From Chryseobacterium antibioticum (GTDB lineage: Bacteria > Bacteroidota > Bacteroidia > Flavobacteriales > Weeksellaceae): a stretch of 38,324 nucleotides of DNA. The stretch is from positions 1-38,324 of the forward strand of contig NZ_JABBGI010000037.1 in NCBI RefSeq assembly GCF_012927325.1, in the 5' to 3' direction. This document shows, piece after piece, positions 14,479-23,678 of this stretch. Position 1 is the stretch's first letter, and every line of letters starts with the position of its first letter. Made by a program: the position numbers and the translations under genes. A model generated the notes under the pieces. That model ran no database searches. It was given only the letters and a program-made list of their open reading frames with translations, and was not told the origin of the DNA.

Positions 14479-15426
14479 GTGGGAGATGATGCGGCAGCCA
14501 TAATGTCTCAGAGCAGAAGAAGATTAACAAAGCTTAAACTTCTGGCTAATTTTTTTGAACATATTGACATCATATCTATTTACATCAAAACAGATATCAT
14601 CCACAATTTGTTCCAGGAAAATACCGCTCTGGACTACAATAAGCTGGAACTTTTCCACCTGCAGTATACCGACAGCCTGATTGAACTGCTGACCAAAATA
14701 AAACGTCAGAAGGAAAATGATATGCTGGCTGTCCTTAATGAAATTGACGTTAATAGTAAATATATTGAAGGTTTTCAAGAAAGACGGGTAGACAGTTTTC
14801 AGACCGATCGGAAGATGTACAGCGGTATATTTTCACAACATCTGAAAATGCTCTATAAGGATCTTACAGAAGATATCTTTACAGCAGACTGGAACAATGT
14901 CCTGTATTTCCATAAAAAATACGGACAGGAATTTTACAGAACAAGTACGGATGAAGAGCAGTTGAAATCCCAGCCTTTTCCAGCTTACCAGTATAAAGAT
15001 TATACGATAGAAAGGAAGCTTTTGGGGAGATTGAATATCCAGAGCTTTAAAGTACGGTTTGTCTGCGGTTATCTGATCGGGACCAATGAGTACGAGCTTT
15101 TCAAGATATTTCAGTCTGATGATCATTTTATTTTCGGTATCGATGATAAAAAACTTTACCTGTTCGATGGAGATATTGAAAAACTTGATGTTTCCGAGAA
15201 CCAGTCGAACCAAAGTATCATCATCAACCAGCTGAAAAGAAAAAATGAACTGCTGGAAAACTCCATCAACGAAAGGAAACGAACGATTCCTGCAGAAGTG
15301 GAAAATGTGCTAAAAGATTATCTTAAAAACCTGGAAAATATAGATATTATGAGTAAAATATTCGATTTCGACGAAGAAACGAATATCCTGCGCGCGATGC
15401 TTAATTTAAATTTGAATAATAATTAA
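14479..15426 (+). CDS. Unrecognised protein of the Ter operon
   Basis: A 315-residue soluble protein I cannot place in a named family. The start is GTG at 14479, with alternative ATG codons at 14485 and 14503. It is rich in aromatic and charged residues, with two probable coiled-coil segments (about 70-100 and 255-290). A middle block (FKVRFVCGYLIGTNEYELFKI) looks like a small beta-domain. It sits 16 bases after telA in the same direction and before the second terD, so a role in the same complex is likely. No catalytic motif is visible. Confidence 0.8.
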   Translation: MGDDAAAIMSQSRRRLTKLKLLANFFEHIDIISIYIKTDIIHNLFQENTALDYNKLELFHLQYTDSLIELLTKIKRQKENDMLAVLNEIDVNSKYIEGFQERRVDSFQTDRKMYSGIFSQHLKMLYKDLTEDIFTADWNNVLYFHKKYGQEFYRTSTDEEQLKSQPFPAYQYKDYTIERKLLGRLNIQSFKVRFVCGYLIGTNEYELFKIFQSDDHFIFGIDDKKLYLFDGDIEKLDVSENQSNQSIIINQLKRKNELLENSINERKRTIPAEVENVLKDYLKNLENIDIMSKIFDFDEETNILRAMLNLNLNNN

Positions 15427-15497
15427 TACGGAATTTGATAACAAATAGGCTCATAGGCACATTTGCCAAAAATACATAACATACTAAACATAAAAAG

Positions 15498-16106
15498 ATG
15501 GCTATTAACTTACAAAAAGGTCAAAGAATAAACCTGAAAAAGGAAAACGGTGCTGATCTTACCCAAGCATGTGTAGGAATCAACTGGGGAGCAATTGAGA
15601 AAAAAGGGCTTTTCGGAACCAAAAAAGAAGCAGTAGACTTAGATGGAAGCTGTATTTTATTTGATTCAAACAAGACGCTTACAGAAGTCATTTATTTCGG
15701 AAACCTGAAATCAAGAAACGGTTCTGTAAAACATAGCGGTGACGACCTTACCGGAGATGTAAACGGAGATGATGGATTAGACAATGAAGTGATCACAGTA
15801 GATTTCAGCCAGTTGGAGCCCAATGTAGAGCACGTTGCATTGGTACTGAACAGCTACCAGGGACAGGATTTCGGAACAATTCCTTTTGCTTCGATCCGTA
15901 TCTATGAAGGAACTCCTACGAACGTAAGAGAGGTTTTCGCTAAATATGATATCGCCAACGATGCTTCTTTCAAAGGACACGTTGCCATGGTAATGGGGGT
16001 TTTCTACAAAAGAAACGGCGAATGGAAGTTCAATGCGATCGGAGATCCTACTTCGGACAGAAAACTGGAACAGACGATCCAGACGGTTCAGGCCAACTAT
16101 TTATAA
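15498..16106 (+). CDS. terD: Second TerD domain protein
   Basis: A 202-residue TerD protein beginning MAINLQKGQRINLKKENG. The calcium-binding acidic loops are KEAVDLDGS and SGDDLTGDVNGDDG. It has extra residues after the first strand compared with the upstream TerD (185 residues), in the style of TerZ/TerX-type variants. A 71-base gap separates it from the previous gene, so it may have some independent expression, but I see no clear promoter. Confidence 0.92.
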   Translation: MAINLQKGQRINLKKENGADLTQACVGINWGAIEKKGLFGTKKEAVDLDGSCILFDSNKTLTEVIYFGNLKSRNGSVKHSGDDLTGDVNGDDGLDNEVITVDFSQLEPNVEHVALVLNSYQGQDFGTIPFASIRIYEGTPTNVREVFAKYDIANDASFKGHVAMVMGVFYKRNGEWKFNAIGDPTSDRKLEQTIQTVQANYL

Positions 16107-16166
16107 CCAATAGATAATCAGTAAGAATGAGCTTTGGTTCGTTCGAAAAAAATGAATAGTTTTACA

Positions 16167-16181
16167 GGCTTTAGCCAAAAC
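16167..16181. repeat. GGCTTTAGCC dispersed palindrome, third copy
   Basis: GGCTTTAGCCAAAAC, identical to 156-170. It sits in the gap between terD and terC. Confidence 0.5.
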
Positions 16182-16281
16182 TTATTTTATCTATTGATCT
16201 CAAATAAAAAATATTAAAAATTAGCAATATTTGTGCATACTGTACATCTATTGCTTTTATCATATAATAACATAAACTGAA

Positions 16282-17322
16282 GTGGAACATCAAAGTATTT
16301 TAGAATTGCACCCGGGCTTGGTGTGGGGATTTGCGGTAACAGTGGTTATCATGCTACTCCTGGATTTAGGAGTATTCAATAAAAAAAGCCATGAAGTATC
16401 ATCCAAAGAAGCTACCATCTGGTCTATCGTATGGATTTCATTATCCATGATATTCTCTGGCGTGGTATATTGGGTTTTCAATACAGACGGAAGCCCTGGA
16501 AGTCATGCTATAGCTGTAGAGAAATTTACTCAGTATCAGGCAGCTTACTGGATCGAAAAAGCCCTTTCTGTGGATAATTTATTCGTATTCATCCTAGTTT
16601 TCGGATTCTTTAAAGTTCCGAAATACCTTCACCATAAAGTTCTCTTTTGGGGAATCATTGGAGCATTGGTATTCAGGGCGATATTTATCTTTGCGGGGGT
16701 AGGACTTATTAACCTGACTTATCTTCCTGAAATGAATGTTTTCGGAAAGGCAGTACAAATCAACGTGGTAATGGCCCTATTCGGTCTGTTCCTTGTCTAT
16801 GCCGGGATCAAATCCTGGGGTGACGGAGACGGCGATGATGACGAAGATTACAGCAATACAGCGGGAGCAAGGCTGATCAAAAGCTTCTGGAAAGTTTCCG
16901 ATAATTATGATGGTGATAAATTCTTCACAATTCAAAACGGAATCAAGATGGCAACACCGCTTTTAGTAGTGGTAGGGGTTATTGAATTTACCGATGTTCT
17001 TTTCGCGGTAGACTCTATTCCAGCGATTTTTGCAATCTCCAATGATCCGTTTATCCTGTATACATCCAATATTTTCGCTATTTTAGGATTGAGATCATTA
17101 TATTTCCTATTGGCGAATTTTATCCACATGTTCAGCAAGCTTTCTTACGGACTGGCTATTATCCTGTCATTTATCGGGGTAAAAATGCTTATTGCACCAT
17201 GGATTCATATTTCGTCTCCGGTTTCATTGGGAATCGTAGGAGGAGTGTTATTGCTTTCTGTTCTTTTATCCATTATGTTCCCTGAAAAGGAAGATGAGGA
17301 AAAAGAGAAATTAGAAAAATAA
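16282..17322 (+). CDS. terC: TerC/Alx family membrane protein
   Basis: A 346-residue integral membrane protein with about nine hydrophobic segments. The two TerC hallmark motifs with buried acidic residues are present: SVDNLFVFILVFGFF near residue 95 and FAVDSIPAIFAIS near 240. An acidic loop (GDGDGDDDEDY) lies around residue 180. TerC/Alx proteins are linked to metal, especially manganese, handling and to tellurite resistance. The start codon appears to be GTG. A 175-base gap from terD and an AATATTTG element suggest its own promoter. It is followed directly by an intrinsic terminator. Confidence 0.92.
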   Translation: MEHQSILELHPGLVWGFAVTVVIMLLLDLGVFNKKSHEVSSKEATIWSIVWISLSMIFSGVVYWVFNTDGSPGSHAIAVEKFTQYQAAYWIEKALSVDNLFVFILVFGFFKVPKYLHHKVLFWGIIGALVFRAIFIFAGVGLINLTYLPEMNVFGKAVQINVVMALFGLFLVYAGIKSWGDGDGDDDEDYSNTAGARLIKSFWKVSDNYDGDKFFTIQNGIKMATPLLVVVGVIEFTDVLFAVDSIPAIFAISNDPFILYTSNIFAILGLRSLYFLLANFIHMFSKLSYGLAIILSFIGVKMLIAPWIHISSPVSLGIVGGVLLLSVLLSIMFPEKEDEEKEKLEK

Positions 17323-17345
17323 GAACAACAAAACCATATTATATT

Positions 17346-17376
17346 GAAAGGCTTTACAATCTGTAAAGCCTTTTTT
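17346..17376 (+). terminator. Intrinsic terminator after terC
   Basis: AAAGGCTTTACA and TGTAAAGCCTTT form a 12-bp stem with a 3-base loop, followed by a T run. It closes the Ter operon. Confidence 0.85.
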
Positions 17377-17427
17377 ATTTTTAAAAATTCACCAAATCAT
17401 CTAAAATTTACTATTCACAACGACAAC

Positions 17428-18432
17428 TTACGTCACTCCATGCAACAGCTTATTAATTTTCCTCCTCGTCTGTACAGACACTTTATAAGCCCCATCACGC
17501 AGTTTCTGTATCTTTCCGACAGGCTGGAAAAAGATTTTGCTTTCAAATGGATTGAATGAAAGCAGTTCATTGGTACAGCCCCGTGCATCCGGAAGTTGGC
17601 CTTTATCTATTTTTACTTCCCCGATTTTAATAAAGGGTGAATTTTTCCATTCCACATTCAGTTTGTTGATGGGTTGGTCTTTAAGATTATAGCAAAACTG
17701 GATCAGAACATCTGCTATGTAATCATGATCCTGGAAATAGCTTTTCAGAGCTTCTTTCATTTTTAATTTTCTGCCGAAATTTTTGTCTACAGATTTTGGA
17801 ACCAGTTTTATTTTGATCATGTAGTCACCAAGACGATAAGCTCCTACAGAATGATAATCAAAAGACAGAATAAAATCATTCCTTTTACTTAATAATTTAA
17901 AAATGTTTCTGGCAAATGAGAGGGTGAAAACAGAAGGAATTACTTTTGCAGCCTGAGCCGTCAGTGAAAAAAAACTGCTCCATTTTTTAATATAAAACCT
18001 GTTGACAGCAGTAAATAGTTTCAAAAAGTGAGAAACCGAATTGGTGGGGAATAAAGGAAAATTAACCAAAGGAAAATTCGCGATCAGTCCGCCTTTCTCG
18101 TCTTTTATTTTGACGGCAAATCCGTAAGCAGGAATATCTTTTTCTGAGTTCTTAATTTTCAGGTTCGCATTGGAAAGCCTGATGGTAAGATCAAATTTTT
18201 CGTTGTCAAAAAACGGAAGGAGGTCTTCAGGAATATTTTTGTCGATAAAAAATGTACCCTCAGCGGCAGCATAAGTTTTGGCATGAGCATTTCTGGTGGC
18301 ATAGTTGACATCGCTTATGGAAGATGATTGTTCAACGAAATCTGCAATCGTCTTTTTATTGATTTCCAGAAGTTCTTTTTCCTCTTCGGTAAGCTCATCA
18401 AATTCCTTATTATATTTTAGTGGTTGTGGCAT
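17428..18432 (-). CDS. Catalase-like haem protein
   Basis: A 334-residue protein of the catalase-related superfamily, shorter than classical catalases (about 480 or more). The distal histidine motif is recognisable as RNAHAKTYAAAEGTF (residues 67-81), matching the R-x-x-H-A-K pattern of catalases. The C-terminal segment FNPFESKIFFQPVGKIQKLR-xxxY-xxS-xxxR corresponds to the region of the proximal haem ligand. Related short forms act as peroxidases or allene-oxide-synthase-like enzymes, so hydrogen peroxide removal is likely but not certain. It stands alone on the minus strand. Confidence 0.8.
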   Translation of the reverse strand: MPQPLKYNKEFDELTEEEKELLEINKKTIADFVEQSSSISDVNYATRNAHAKTYAAAEGTFFIDKNIPEDLLPFFDNEKFDLTIRLSNANLKIKNSEKDIPAYGFAVKIKDEKGGLIANFPLVNFPLFPTNSVSHFLKLFTAVNRFYIKKWSSFFSLTAQAAKVIPSVFTLSFARNIFKLLSKRNDFILSFDYHSVGAYRLGDYMIKIKLVPKSVDKNFGRKLKMKEALKSYFQDHDYIADVLIQFCYNLKDQPINKLNVEWKNSPFIKIGEVKIDKGQLPDARGCTNELLSFNPFESKIFFQPVGKIQKLRDGAYKVSVQTRRKINKLLHGVT

Positions 18433-18633
18433 TTAGTTTTTAAATTCAATTATAACGCCAAGTTTCGGAATCTGTGTTAACATAATATTAAAATTATTTG
18501 AATTTTGAGGCAGACAGGAAGATTGGGGCGGAAGTTGTTGCTATTCTGTGATTTAGAAGAAAGGAGGGACGATGGAAGGAGGAAGATTAAGGAACTCATG
18601 GTTATCCTCTAACCGGAAGGCTTTTAAATTTAT

Positions 18634-18714
18634 TTTTAATCTAAAGAACTCCTCGAGGCTTTGCCTCGGGTGAAAAGAGGAAAAGTTTGAAAAACAGATG
18701 GTTTTTCAAAAGAA
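18634..18714. repeat. 81-bp dispersed repeat, copy 1
   Basis: This element recurs at 38198-38279 with only a handful of differences and one single-base indel. It contains two hairpins: CGAGGC-TTT-GCCTCG and GAAAAAC-AGATG-GTTTTTC. Differences between copies fall mainly in loops. Copy 1 touches the left end of the insertion sequence. It resembles a REP- or MITE-like element of Flavobacteriia. Confidence 0.8.
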
Positions 18715-18715
18715 A

Positions 18716-19606
18716 CTTGTTTAAACTTTTATTTTTCTTAGGAACAAAATAGAAAACGCCAGATAATGTAGGCTGATCCATGTGATATTAAGTGTTTCAT
18801 ATCTTACCAATAAAGCCTTGAAACTATCCAGCCATGCATTTGCTTTTTCTATCTTAAACTTTCTTTTGTAAAGCTCGGGATCAAAATACTTTTCATCTTT
18901 TGTGTCTCCGTTGCGAGGATTATCTTTTATATTTCCAACAATCTCTTTCAGGTCTAGTAGGTCTCTGAATTTTTTACTGTCAAAACTTGGATCTGCATTC
19001 ATAAACAATCCTTTATACTCTATATCAGCATCATTTAGAAGACCGAGAATCTCATCTAAAGTTTCTTTAATATTATATAAATCATGATGCTCACCACTTA
19101 TTGGATTTCCCATTGAAAGCATTTGCCCCTGGTTATCACAAAGGAAAATACAGTTACTGGTCTTGGATGATTTTCTTCCCTGATATCCTATCGATTCTCC
19201 TCCTGTTCTGCTACGGGTATGACTTCCATCTAATTGGACGCTGGAAAGATCCAGTTTTCTTTTATTGTTCTGCAAAAGAGAAATCCAAATTCTTTTGAAA
19301 GAACCGTCTTTACACCATTTATTAAAGTAATAATAAATCAATTGCCAGCTTATTGTTTCTTTTGAAAAATATTCTTTCAGGCTTAATTCCCGCCATTGGC
19401 AACCTGTTTTCAATCGTTTAATAATGAGTTTAAATATTTTTCCTAAATCAAATCTCGTACAAAATCCTCGTTTGCCTTTGCTTAAATGAGGTAAAATCCA
19501 TTTTTCCAGTTTATCTTTGCTTATGAGTTCCAGATTTTTAGTTCTTTTTTTTTGCAACTCTAAATTGCTGATTTTCTCGGAACTCTTTCTTAGCTAAAAA
19601 GTTTAA
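18716..19606 (-). mobile_element. IS5-like insertion sequence
   Basis: Terminal inverted repeats GTTTAAACTTTT (about 18719-18730) and AAAAGTTTAAAC (about 19595-19606) enclose one transposase gene and about 890 bp. Exact ends and target duplication cannot be fixed by eye. The left end abuts the 81-bp repeat, so the element may have used it as target. Confidence 0.75.
18721..19557 (-). CDS. IS5 family DDE transposase
   Basis: A 278-residue transposase. The N-terminal helical domain (FCTRFDLGKIFKLIIKRLKTGCQWRELS) is the DUF4096-type domain of IS5 transposases. The DDE triad is visible: first Asp in VQLDGSHTRSRTGGESIGYQGRK, second in FMNADPSFDSKKF, and Glu in KIEKANAWLDSFKALLVRYE. It is full length, so the copy may be active. 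It marks the edge of the AT-rich defence operon to its right. Confidence 0.9.
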   Translation of the reverse strand: MQKKRTKNLELISKDKLEKWILPHLSKGKRGFCTRFDLGKIFKLIIKRLKTGCQWRELSLKEYFSKETISWQLIYYYFNKWCKDGSFKRIWISLLQNNKRKLDLSSVQLDGSHTRSRTGGESIGYQGRKSSKTSNCIFLCDNQGQMLSMGNPISGEHHDLYNIKETLDEILGLLNDADIEYKGLFMNADPSFDSKKFRDLLDLKEIVGNIKDNPRNGDTKDEKYFDPELYKRKFKIEKANAWLDSFKALLVRYETLNITWISLHYLAFSILFLRKIKV

Positions 19607-19748
19607 ACGGGTTTATACACTAAATTTTTCAGTCGTCACTTCCTTAGACTTCTCTTTTTTTCAAAACGCTTGTCATTCGTTGTTTCTTTGTTTAAAATTT
19701 TCTTTCATACACTTGAAACAACCTATATGAAAAATAATATCATAAAAA

Positions 19749-19781
19749 AGACTTGCATTAATGTAAGTCTCTTTATCTTTA
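19749..19781 (+). promoter_or_regulatory. Defence operon promoter and palindromic operator
   Basis: AGACTTGCATT (19749-19759) and AATGTAAGTCT (19760-19770) form a 22-bp palindrome with one mismatched pair. It covers the -33 TTG (19753-19755), and the -7-like TATCTTTA is at 19774-19781. This is the place an autoregulating controller protein would bind; the first gene of the operon encodes an XRE protein. Confidence 0.65.
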
Positions 19782-19787
19782 CGCAAA

Positions 19788-20006
19788 ATGTATATTTCTA
19801 TGCAGGAAATACCTATTAATAGACTTAAAGCTGTATTGGCTGAAAAGCAAAAAACAAGTAAATGGCTTGCAAACCAATTAAATAAATCTGAAACTACCGT
19901 TTCTAGATGGTGTCGCAATGAAATTCAACCTTCGTTAGAAACGATGACTCAAATCGCACATGAATTAAAAATAGATATTAAAGAATTATTAAACTCGACA
20001 ATGTAA
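19788..20006 (+). CDS. XRE-family regulator of the defence operon
   Basis: A 72-residue single-domain helix-turn-helix protein (KTSKWLANQLNKSETTVSRW with downstream helices), the size of restriction-modification controller proteins. ATG codons at 19788 and 19800 are both possible. The first would be almost leaderless relative to the predicted start. The stop is followed one base later by the methyltransferase ATG, so the two are coupled. It likely binds the palindrome at 19749-19770 and limits operon expression. Confidence 0.85.
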   Translation: MYISMQEIPINRLKAVLAEKQKTSKWLANQLNKSETTVSRWCRNEIQPSLETMTQIAHELKIDIKELLNSTM

Positions 20007-20007
20007 T

Positions 20008-22275
20008 ATGGAAGTTCAAATTAAAGACAACAAAATTTATGCTCCTTTAAAAGAGAAATGGTTAGTCTTAAAGCCAGAAGAAGAAGTAAGACAAAATTAT
20101 ATTGTAAGATTAATTAGTTCCTATGGTTTTGAGTTAAGCCAAATGGCTCAAGAAATAAAAGTGAACAATTCACAACGTGGCCAAGGTCGTGCAATGGCAG
20201 ATATTGTCATTTGGAAAAGCGAAGCGGATAAATTAGCTGACAAAAGTCCTGTAATTGTAGTGGAATGTAAAGCAGAACATATTACCATTCACGAAGAAGA
20301 TTATTTCCAGGGATACAACTATGCTTCTTGGGCAGGAGCTGACTTTTTCGTTACAACAAACGAAAAAGAAACACGTATTTTCAAGGTTGTAAAAGGTTTA
20401 ATTCCTAAACGACTGGAAGAAATTGTAAATATTCCTAATGCAAAAGAAATAAAGAGTGATAAGAAAATCGACGAATTATTGAAGAAAACAAAAACTTTTA
20501 CTAGGGACGAATTTTCTAAACTGTTATTTAAATGTCATAACATTATTCGTAACAACGATAAATTATCTCCTGAAGCTGCTTTCGATGAAATTTCTAAAAT
20601 TTTATTCATTAAGATTCGATATGAAAGAAATAATTCAGATAGCCAAATATTCTCCGAAGAACAGTTCAAGAAATTAAAAAAGGCTTATGATGAAACTAAG
20701 TCAAAAGCAAGTACTGAATTTTATCAACAATTATTTGAAAGAACGAAAGAAGATTTCAAAGACGATGATTTATTTGAACCAACTGAGATTTTAAGAATTC
20801 GTGAAAATAGCTTTGAAGCCATTGTAAAAGAACTACAAATTTACAACCTATCAACAACATCAGATGATGTAAAAGGTATTGCCTTCGAGCAATTCTTAGG
20901 ACGTACATTTAGAGGAGAGTTAGGACAATTCTTTACGCCTCGTACCGTTGTAGATTTTATGGTTGATGTATTAGATCCACAAGAGGGAGAAATTATTTGT
21001 GACCCTTGTTGTGGTTCTGGTGGTTTCCTAATCAAAGCTTTTGAATATGTTAGAACTAAAATCGAAGAGGAAATTCAAGTAGCCAAAGACAAAATTAAAA
21101 AGCGATACTATACAGAAGAATACGAGACGTTATCCGAAAAGGAAAAAACGAAAATAGATGATAAGGTAACCGATCTATTTACCAAATTAAATGCAGAACT
21201 AGATATCAATAATTCTAAAAGTAGATTACGTGTATTAAGCTACGATTGTATTTTTGGTACAGATGCCAATCCGCGTATGAGCCGTACTGCCAAGATGAAT
21301 ATGATTATGCATGGCGATGGTCACGGTGGTGTACATCACAATGATGGCTTATTAAATGTGAATGGGATTTTCGAAAATCGTTTCGATATCATTTTAACCA
21401 ATCCACCATTTGGTGCTCGTGTAGAAAAATCTTTAAAAATTACCGAAGCGGATAAATATACAAATACAGAAAGAATTGCTAAATATAAGGAACGTTATGA
21501 TAAACCAAATGATCCCGCTTATACGAATGCTTTAAAACAAATAAATGATAATATTGGTAAGCCTTTACTAAATCTTTTTGATACAGGTAAAATGAGTACG
21601 CTTACTGAGGTGTTGTTTATTGAACGGTGTTTAAATTTATTAAAACCTGGTGGACGTATTGGTATCGTTTTACCAGAAGGAGTTTTAAACAATTCTAATC
21701 TTCAAAAAGTACGTGAGTATGTAGAAAGTAAAGCAAAGATTATTTTGATTATTTCTATTCCTCAAGATGTATTTATTGCGAGTGGTGCTACTGTAAAACC
21801 TAGTTTATTATTCTTTAAAAAGTTTACGGAAGATGAGCAAAAGGAATATGAAATTATTGTAAAAGAAGCAAATAAAAAGGTCAAAGTAAATTACGAAGCT
21901 CGTTTAAAACAAATTAAAGAAGCATTAACCCAAAAAGGCAAAAAAGCATTAACTGCCGAAGAGAAAAATGTACTGAAAGCAGAACAAAAAGGTATAGAAG
22001 TAAAAATAGAGACGGAAATAAAAGCTTTAATAAAAAACAATTTCAATTACCAGATCCCAATTGCTGAAGTAGAGAAAGCAGGTATTAGTACCACAGGTGC
22101 TAAAATTGAAAATGAATTAGAGCCATTGGCAGAAGAATTTAAAAAATACCGAACTGAAAATAAATTATGGAATACCTTATTAAAATATATTGATTATCAG
22201 GTAATTGAAAATAAAATTTATCGTATTCCTTTAGCAGATAATACATTGGCTGAACCTGAAATTTTTTATAACTAA
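20008..22275 (+). CDS. hsdM: Type I-like N6-adenine methyltransferase fused to an HsdR_N-type nuclease domain
   Basis: A 755-residue protein. Residues 20-135 match the type I restriction HsdR N-terminal domain, a PD-(D/E)XK fold, with D65 in ADIVIW and E86-C87-K88 in IVVECKAE. Residues 160-310 are the helical HsdM N-terminal domain. The methyltransferase has motif I DPCCGSGGF at 332-340 and motif IV NPPF at 465-468, typical of N6-adenine enzymes. A lysine-rich coiled region follows near 620-670, and the C-terminus probably contacts HsdS. Classical HsdM is about 520 residues and lacks the nuclease part. There is no HsdR helicase gene in the operon. The stop codon shares one base with the HsdS start (TAATG). 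Confidence 0.9.
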   Translation: MEVQIKDNKIYAPLKEKWLVLKPEEEVRQNYIVRLISSYGFELSQMAQEIKVNNSQRGQGRAMADIVIWKSEADKLADKSPVIVVECKAEHITIHEEDYFQGYNYASWAGADFFVTTNEKETRIFKVVKGLIPKRLEEIVNIPNAKEIKSDKKIDELLKKTKTFTRDEFSKLLFKCHNIIRNNDKLSPEAAFDEISKILFIKIRYERNNSDSQIFSEEQFKKLKKAYDETKSKASTEFYQQLFERTKEDFKDDDLFEPTEILRIRENSFEAIVKELQIYNLSTTSDDVKGIAFEQFLGRTFRGELGQFFTPRTVVDFMVDVLDPQEGEIICDPCCGSGGFLIKAFEYVRTKIEEEIQVAKDKIKKRYYTEEYETLSEKEKTKIDDKVTDLFTKLNAELDINNSKSRLRVLSYDCIFGTDANPRMSRTAKMNMIMHGDGHGGVHHNDGLLNVNGIFENRFDIILTNPPFGARVEKSLKITEADKYTNTERIAKYKERYDKPNDPAYTNALKQINDNIGKPLLNLFDTGKMSTLTEVLFIERCLNLLKPGGRIGIVLPEGVLNNSNLQKVREYVESKAKIILIISIPQDVFIASGATVKPSLLFFKKFTEDEQKEYEIIVKEANKKVKVNYEARLKQIKEALTQKGKKALTAEEKNVLKAEQKGIEVKIETEIKALIKNNFNYQIPIAEVEKAGISTTGAKIENELEPLAEEFKKYRTENKLWNTLLKYIDYQVIENKIYRIPLADNTLAEPEIFYN

Positions 22276-23660
22276 TGGGAGAAGTAAATAGAAAATTACA
22301 TTTTATTTCATATTCAGATTTGAACAAATGGGATGCTAAATTTTACTTAACTAATGAAACAATCTTTAATCCAAAATATAAGCAAGTTTTATTTGGTGAA
22401 TTTTTGAAAAAAGCATCAATTGAAAAAGTAAAAATTGAAGATGATAAATATTATAAAATTCTAGGTGTAAGGTCGTATGGTAAAGGGGTTTATTTAAATA
22501 GAGAATCCTTAGGTAAAGACCTAAAAATGAAAGAATATTTCAAGGCAAAACCTGATCACTTATTTTGGTGTAAAGTTGATACTAAAAACGGAGCATTTGG
22601 AGTAGTAAATAAGGAGTTAGCTGATGGATTTGGATCGTCTAATATGACTTTTGCTGAAATTGATACAAAAAAAATAAGTTTAGATTTTTTACAGCTATTA
22701 TTTAAGTCAAAAAAAATACATTCATATTTAGATAGTTTTGTTACCGGAACTACAAATAGAAAATATATTCGTCCAGATCAATTATTAGAAGAAATATATA
22801 TTCCTCTACCGACTATTACAGAACAGCAAGAAATTGTTGATTCTTATTATGCTAATATAAATGAAGCGGATAATTTAGAACTTGAAGCCAATAATTTGGA
22901 TCAAGAGATTGAGAAGTATTTGTATGAAGAATTAGGAATTAGTATAGGGAATCAAATAGAGAACAAAAAAGGTTTAAATTTTGTTTATTTTAAAGATATT
23001 TTAGAATGGGGGACTGATAAAATTTTATCTAGTTCTGGATTTGAAACAAACCAATACAAATTAAAATCTTTGAGTAAATATGATTTAGTTGTTGAAGATG
23101 TTTTTCGTGGTAAGAGTCCTAAGTATGCTGAAAAATCCAATAAGTATATTTTAAATCAAAAATGCAATCGTTGGAATAAGATTGAAATAAAATATGCAAA
23201 AACTGTTATTCCCGAATGGTATGATAGTATAGAAGAAAAATTCTTCACTAAAGAAGGGGATATTATTATTAATTCAACTGGAGAAGGTACTATTGGACGA
23301 TCAAGTTATGTATCTAAAGAATTTGAAGGTTTGATATATGACAGCCATATTTTGTTGTTACGTATAAATAAGAATTTATTTAATCCTGAATTATTTGTTG
23401 AATTATTTAACAGTTCTTTTGGTCAGAGCCAAGTTAATCAAATAAAATCTGCTCAGGCTACAAAACAAACAGAATTAGGTGTAAATAATTTATTAAAAAT
23501 TGAAATTCCAGTTGTTGAAAATCTACAAAAACAAGATTTTATAATCGAAGAAATAAAACGATTAAGAGTATTAGCAACAGATAATTTTAATAAAATCGAA
23601 TTACTAAAACACTTAGCTAACGAAGAATTTGAAAAAGTAATTTTTCAAATAATAGTATGA
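22275..23660 (+). CDS. hsdS: Type I specificity subunit (HsdS-like)
   Basis: A 461-residue protein with the two-domain layout of HsdS: a target recognition domain at about 10-180, a conserved linker helix after LPTITEQQEIVDSYYANI, and a second recognition domain at about 235-410. A second linker after IPVVENLQKQDFIIEEIKRL follows. These repeats form the coiled-coil spacers that set the distance between the half-sites. It should direct the methyltransferase to a bipartite sequence. Very low GC. Translationally coupled to the methyltransferase by a 1-base overlap. Confidence 0.9.
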   Translation: MGEVNRKLHFISYSDLNKWDAKFYLTNETIFNPKYKQVLFGEFLKKASIEKVKIEDDKYYKILGVRSYGKGVYLNRESLGKDLKMKEYFKAKPDHLFWCKVDTKNGAFGVVNKELADGFGSSNMTFAEIDTKKISLDFLQLLFKSKKIHSYLDSFVTGTTNRKYIRPDQLLEEIYIPLPTITEQQEIVDSYYANINEADNLELEANNLDQEIEKYLYEELGISIGNQIENKKGLNFVYFKDILEWGTDKILSSSGFETNQYKLKSLSKYDLVVEDVFRGKSPKYAEKSNKYILNQKCNRWNKIEIKYAKTVIPEWYDSIEEKFFTKEGDIIINSTGEGTIGRSSYVSKEFEGLIYDSHILLLRINKNLFNPELFVELFNSSFGQSQVNQIKSAQATKQTELGVNNLLKIEIPVVENLQKQDFIIEEIKRLRVLATDNFNKIELLKHLANEEFEKVIFQIIV

Positions 23661-23678
23661 GTCTAAATAATATAAAGT

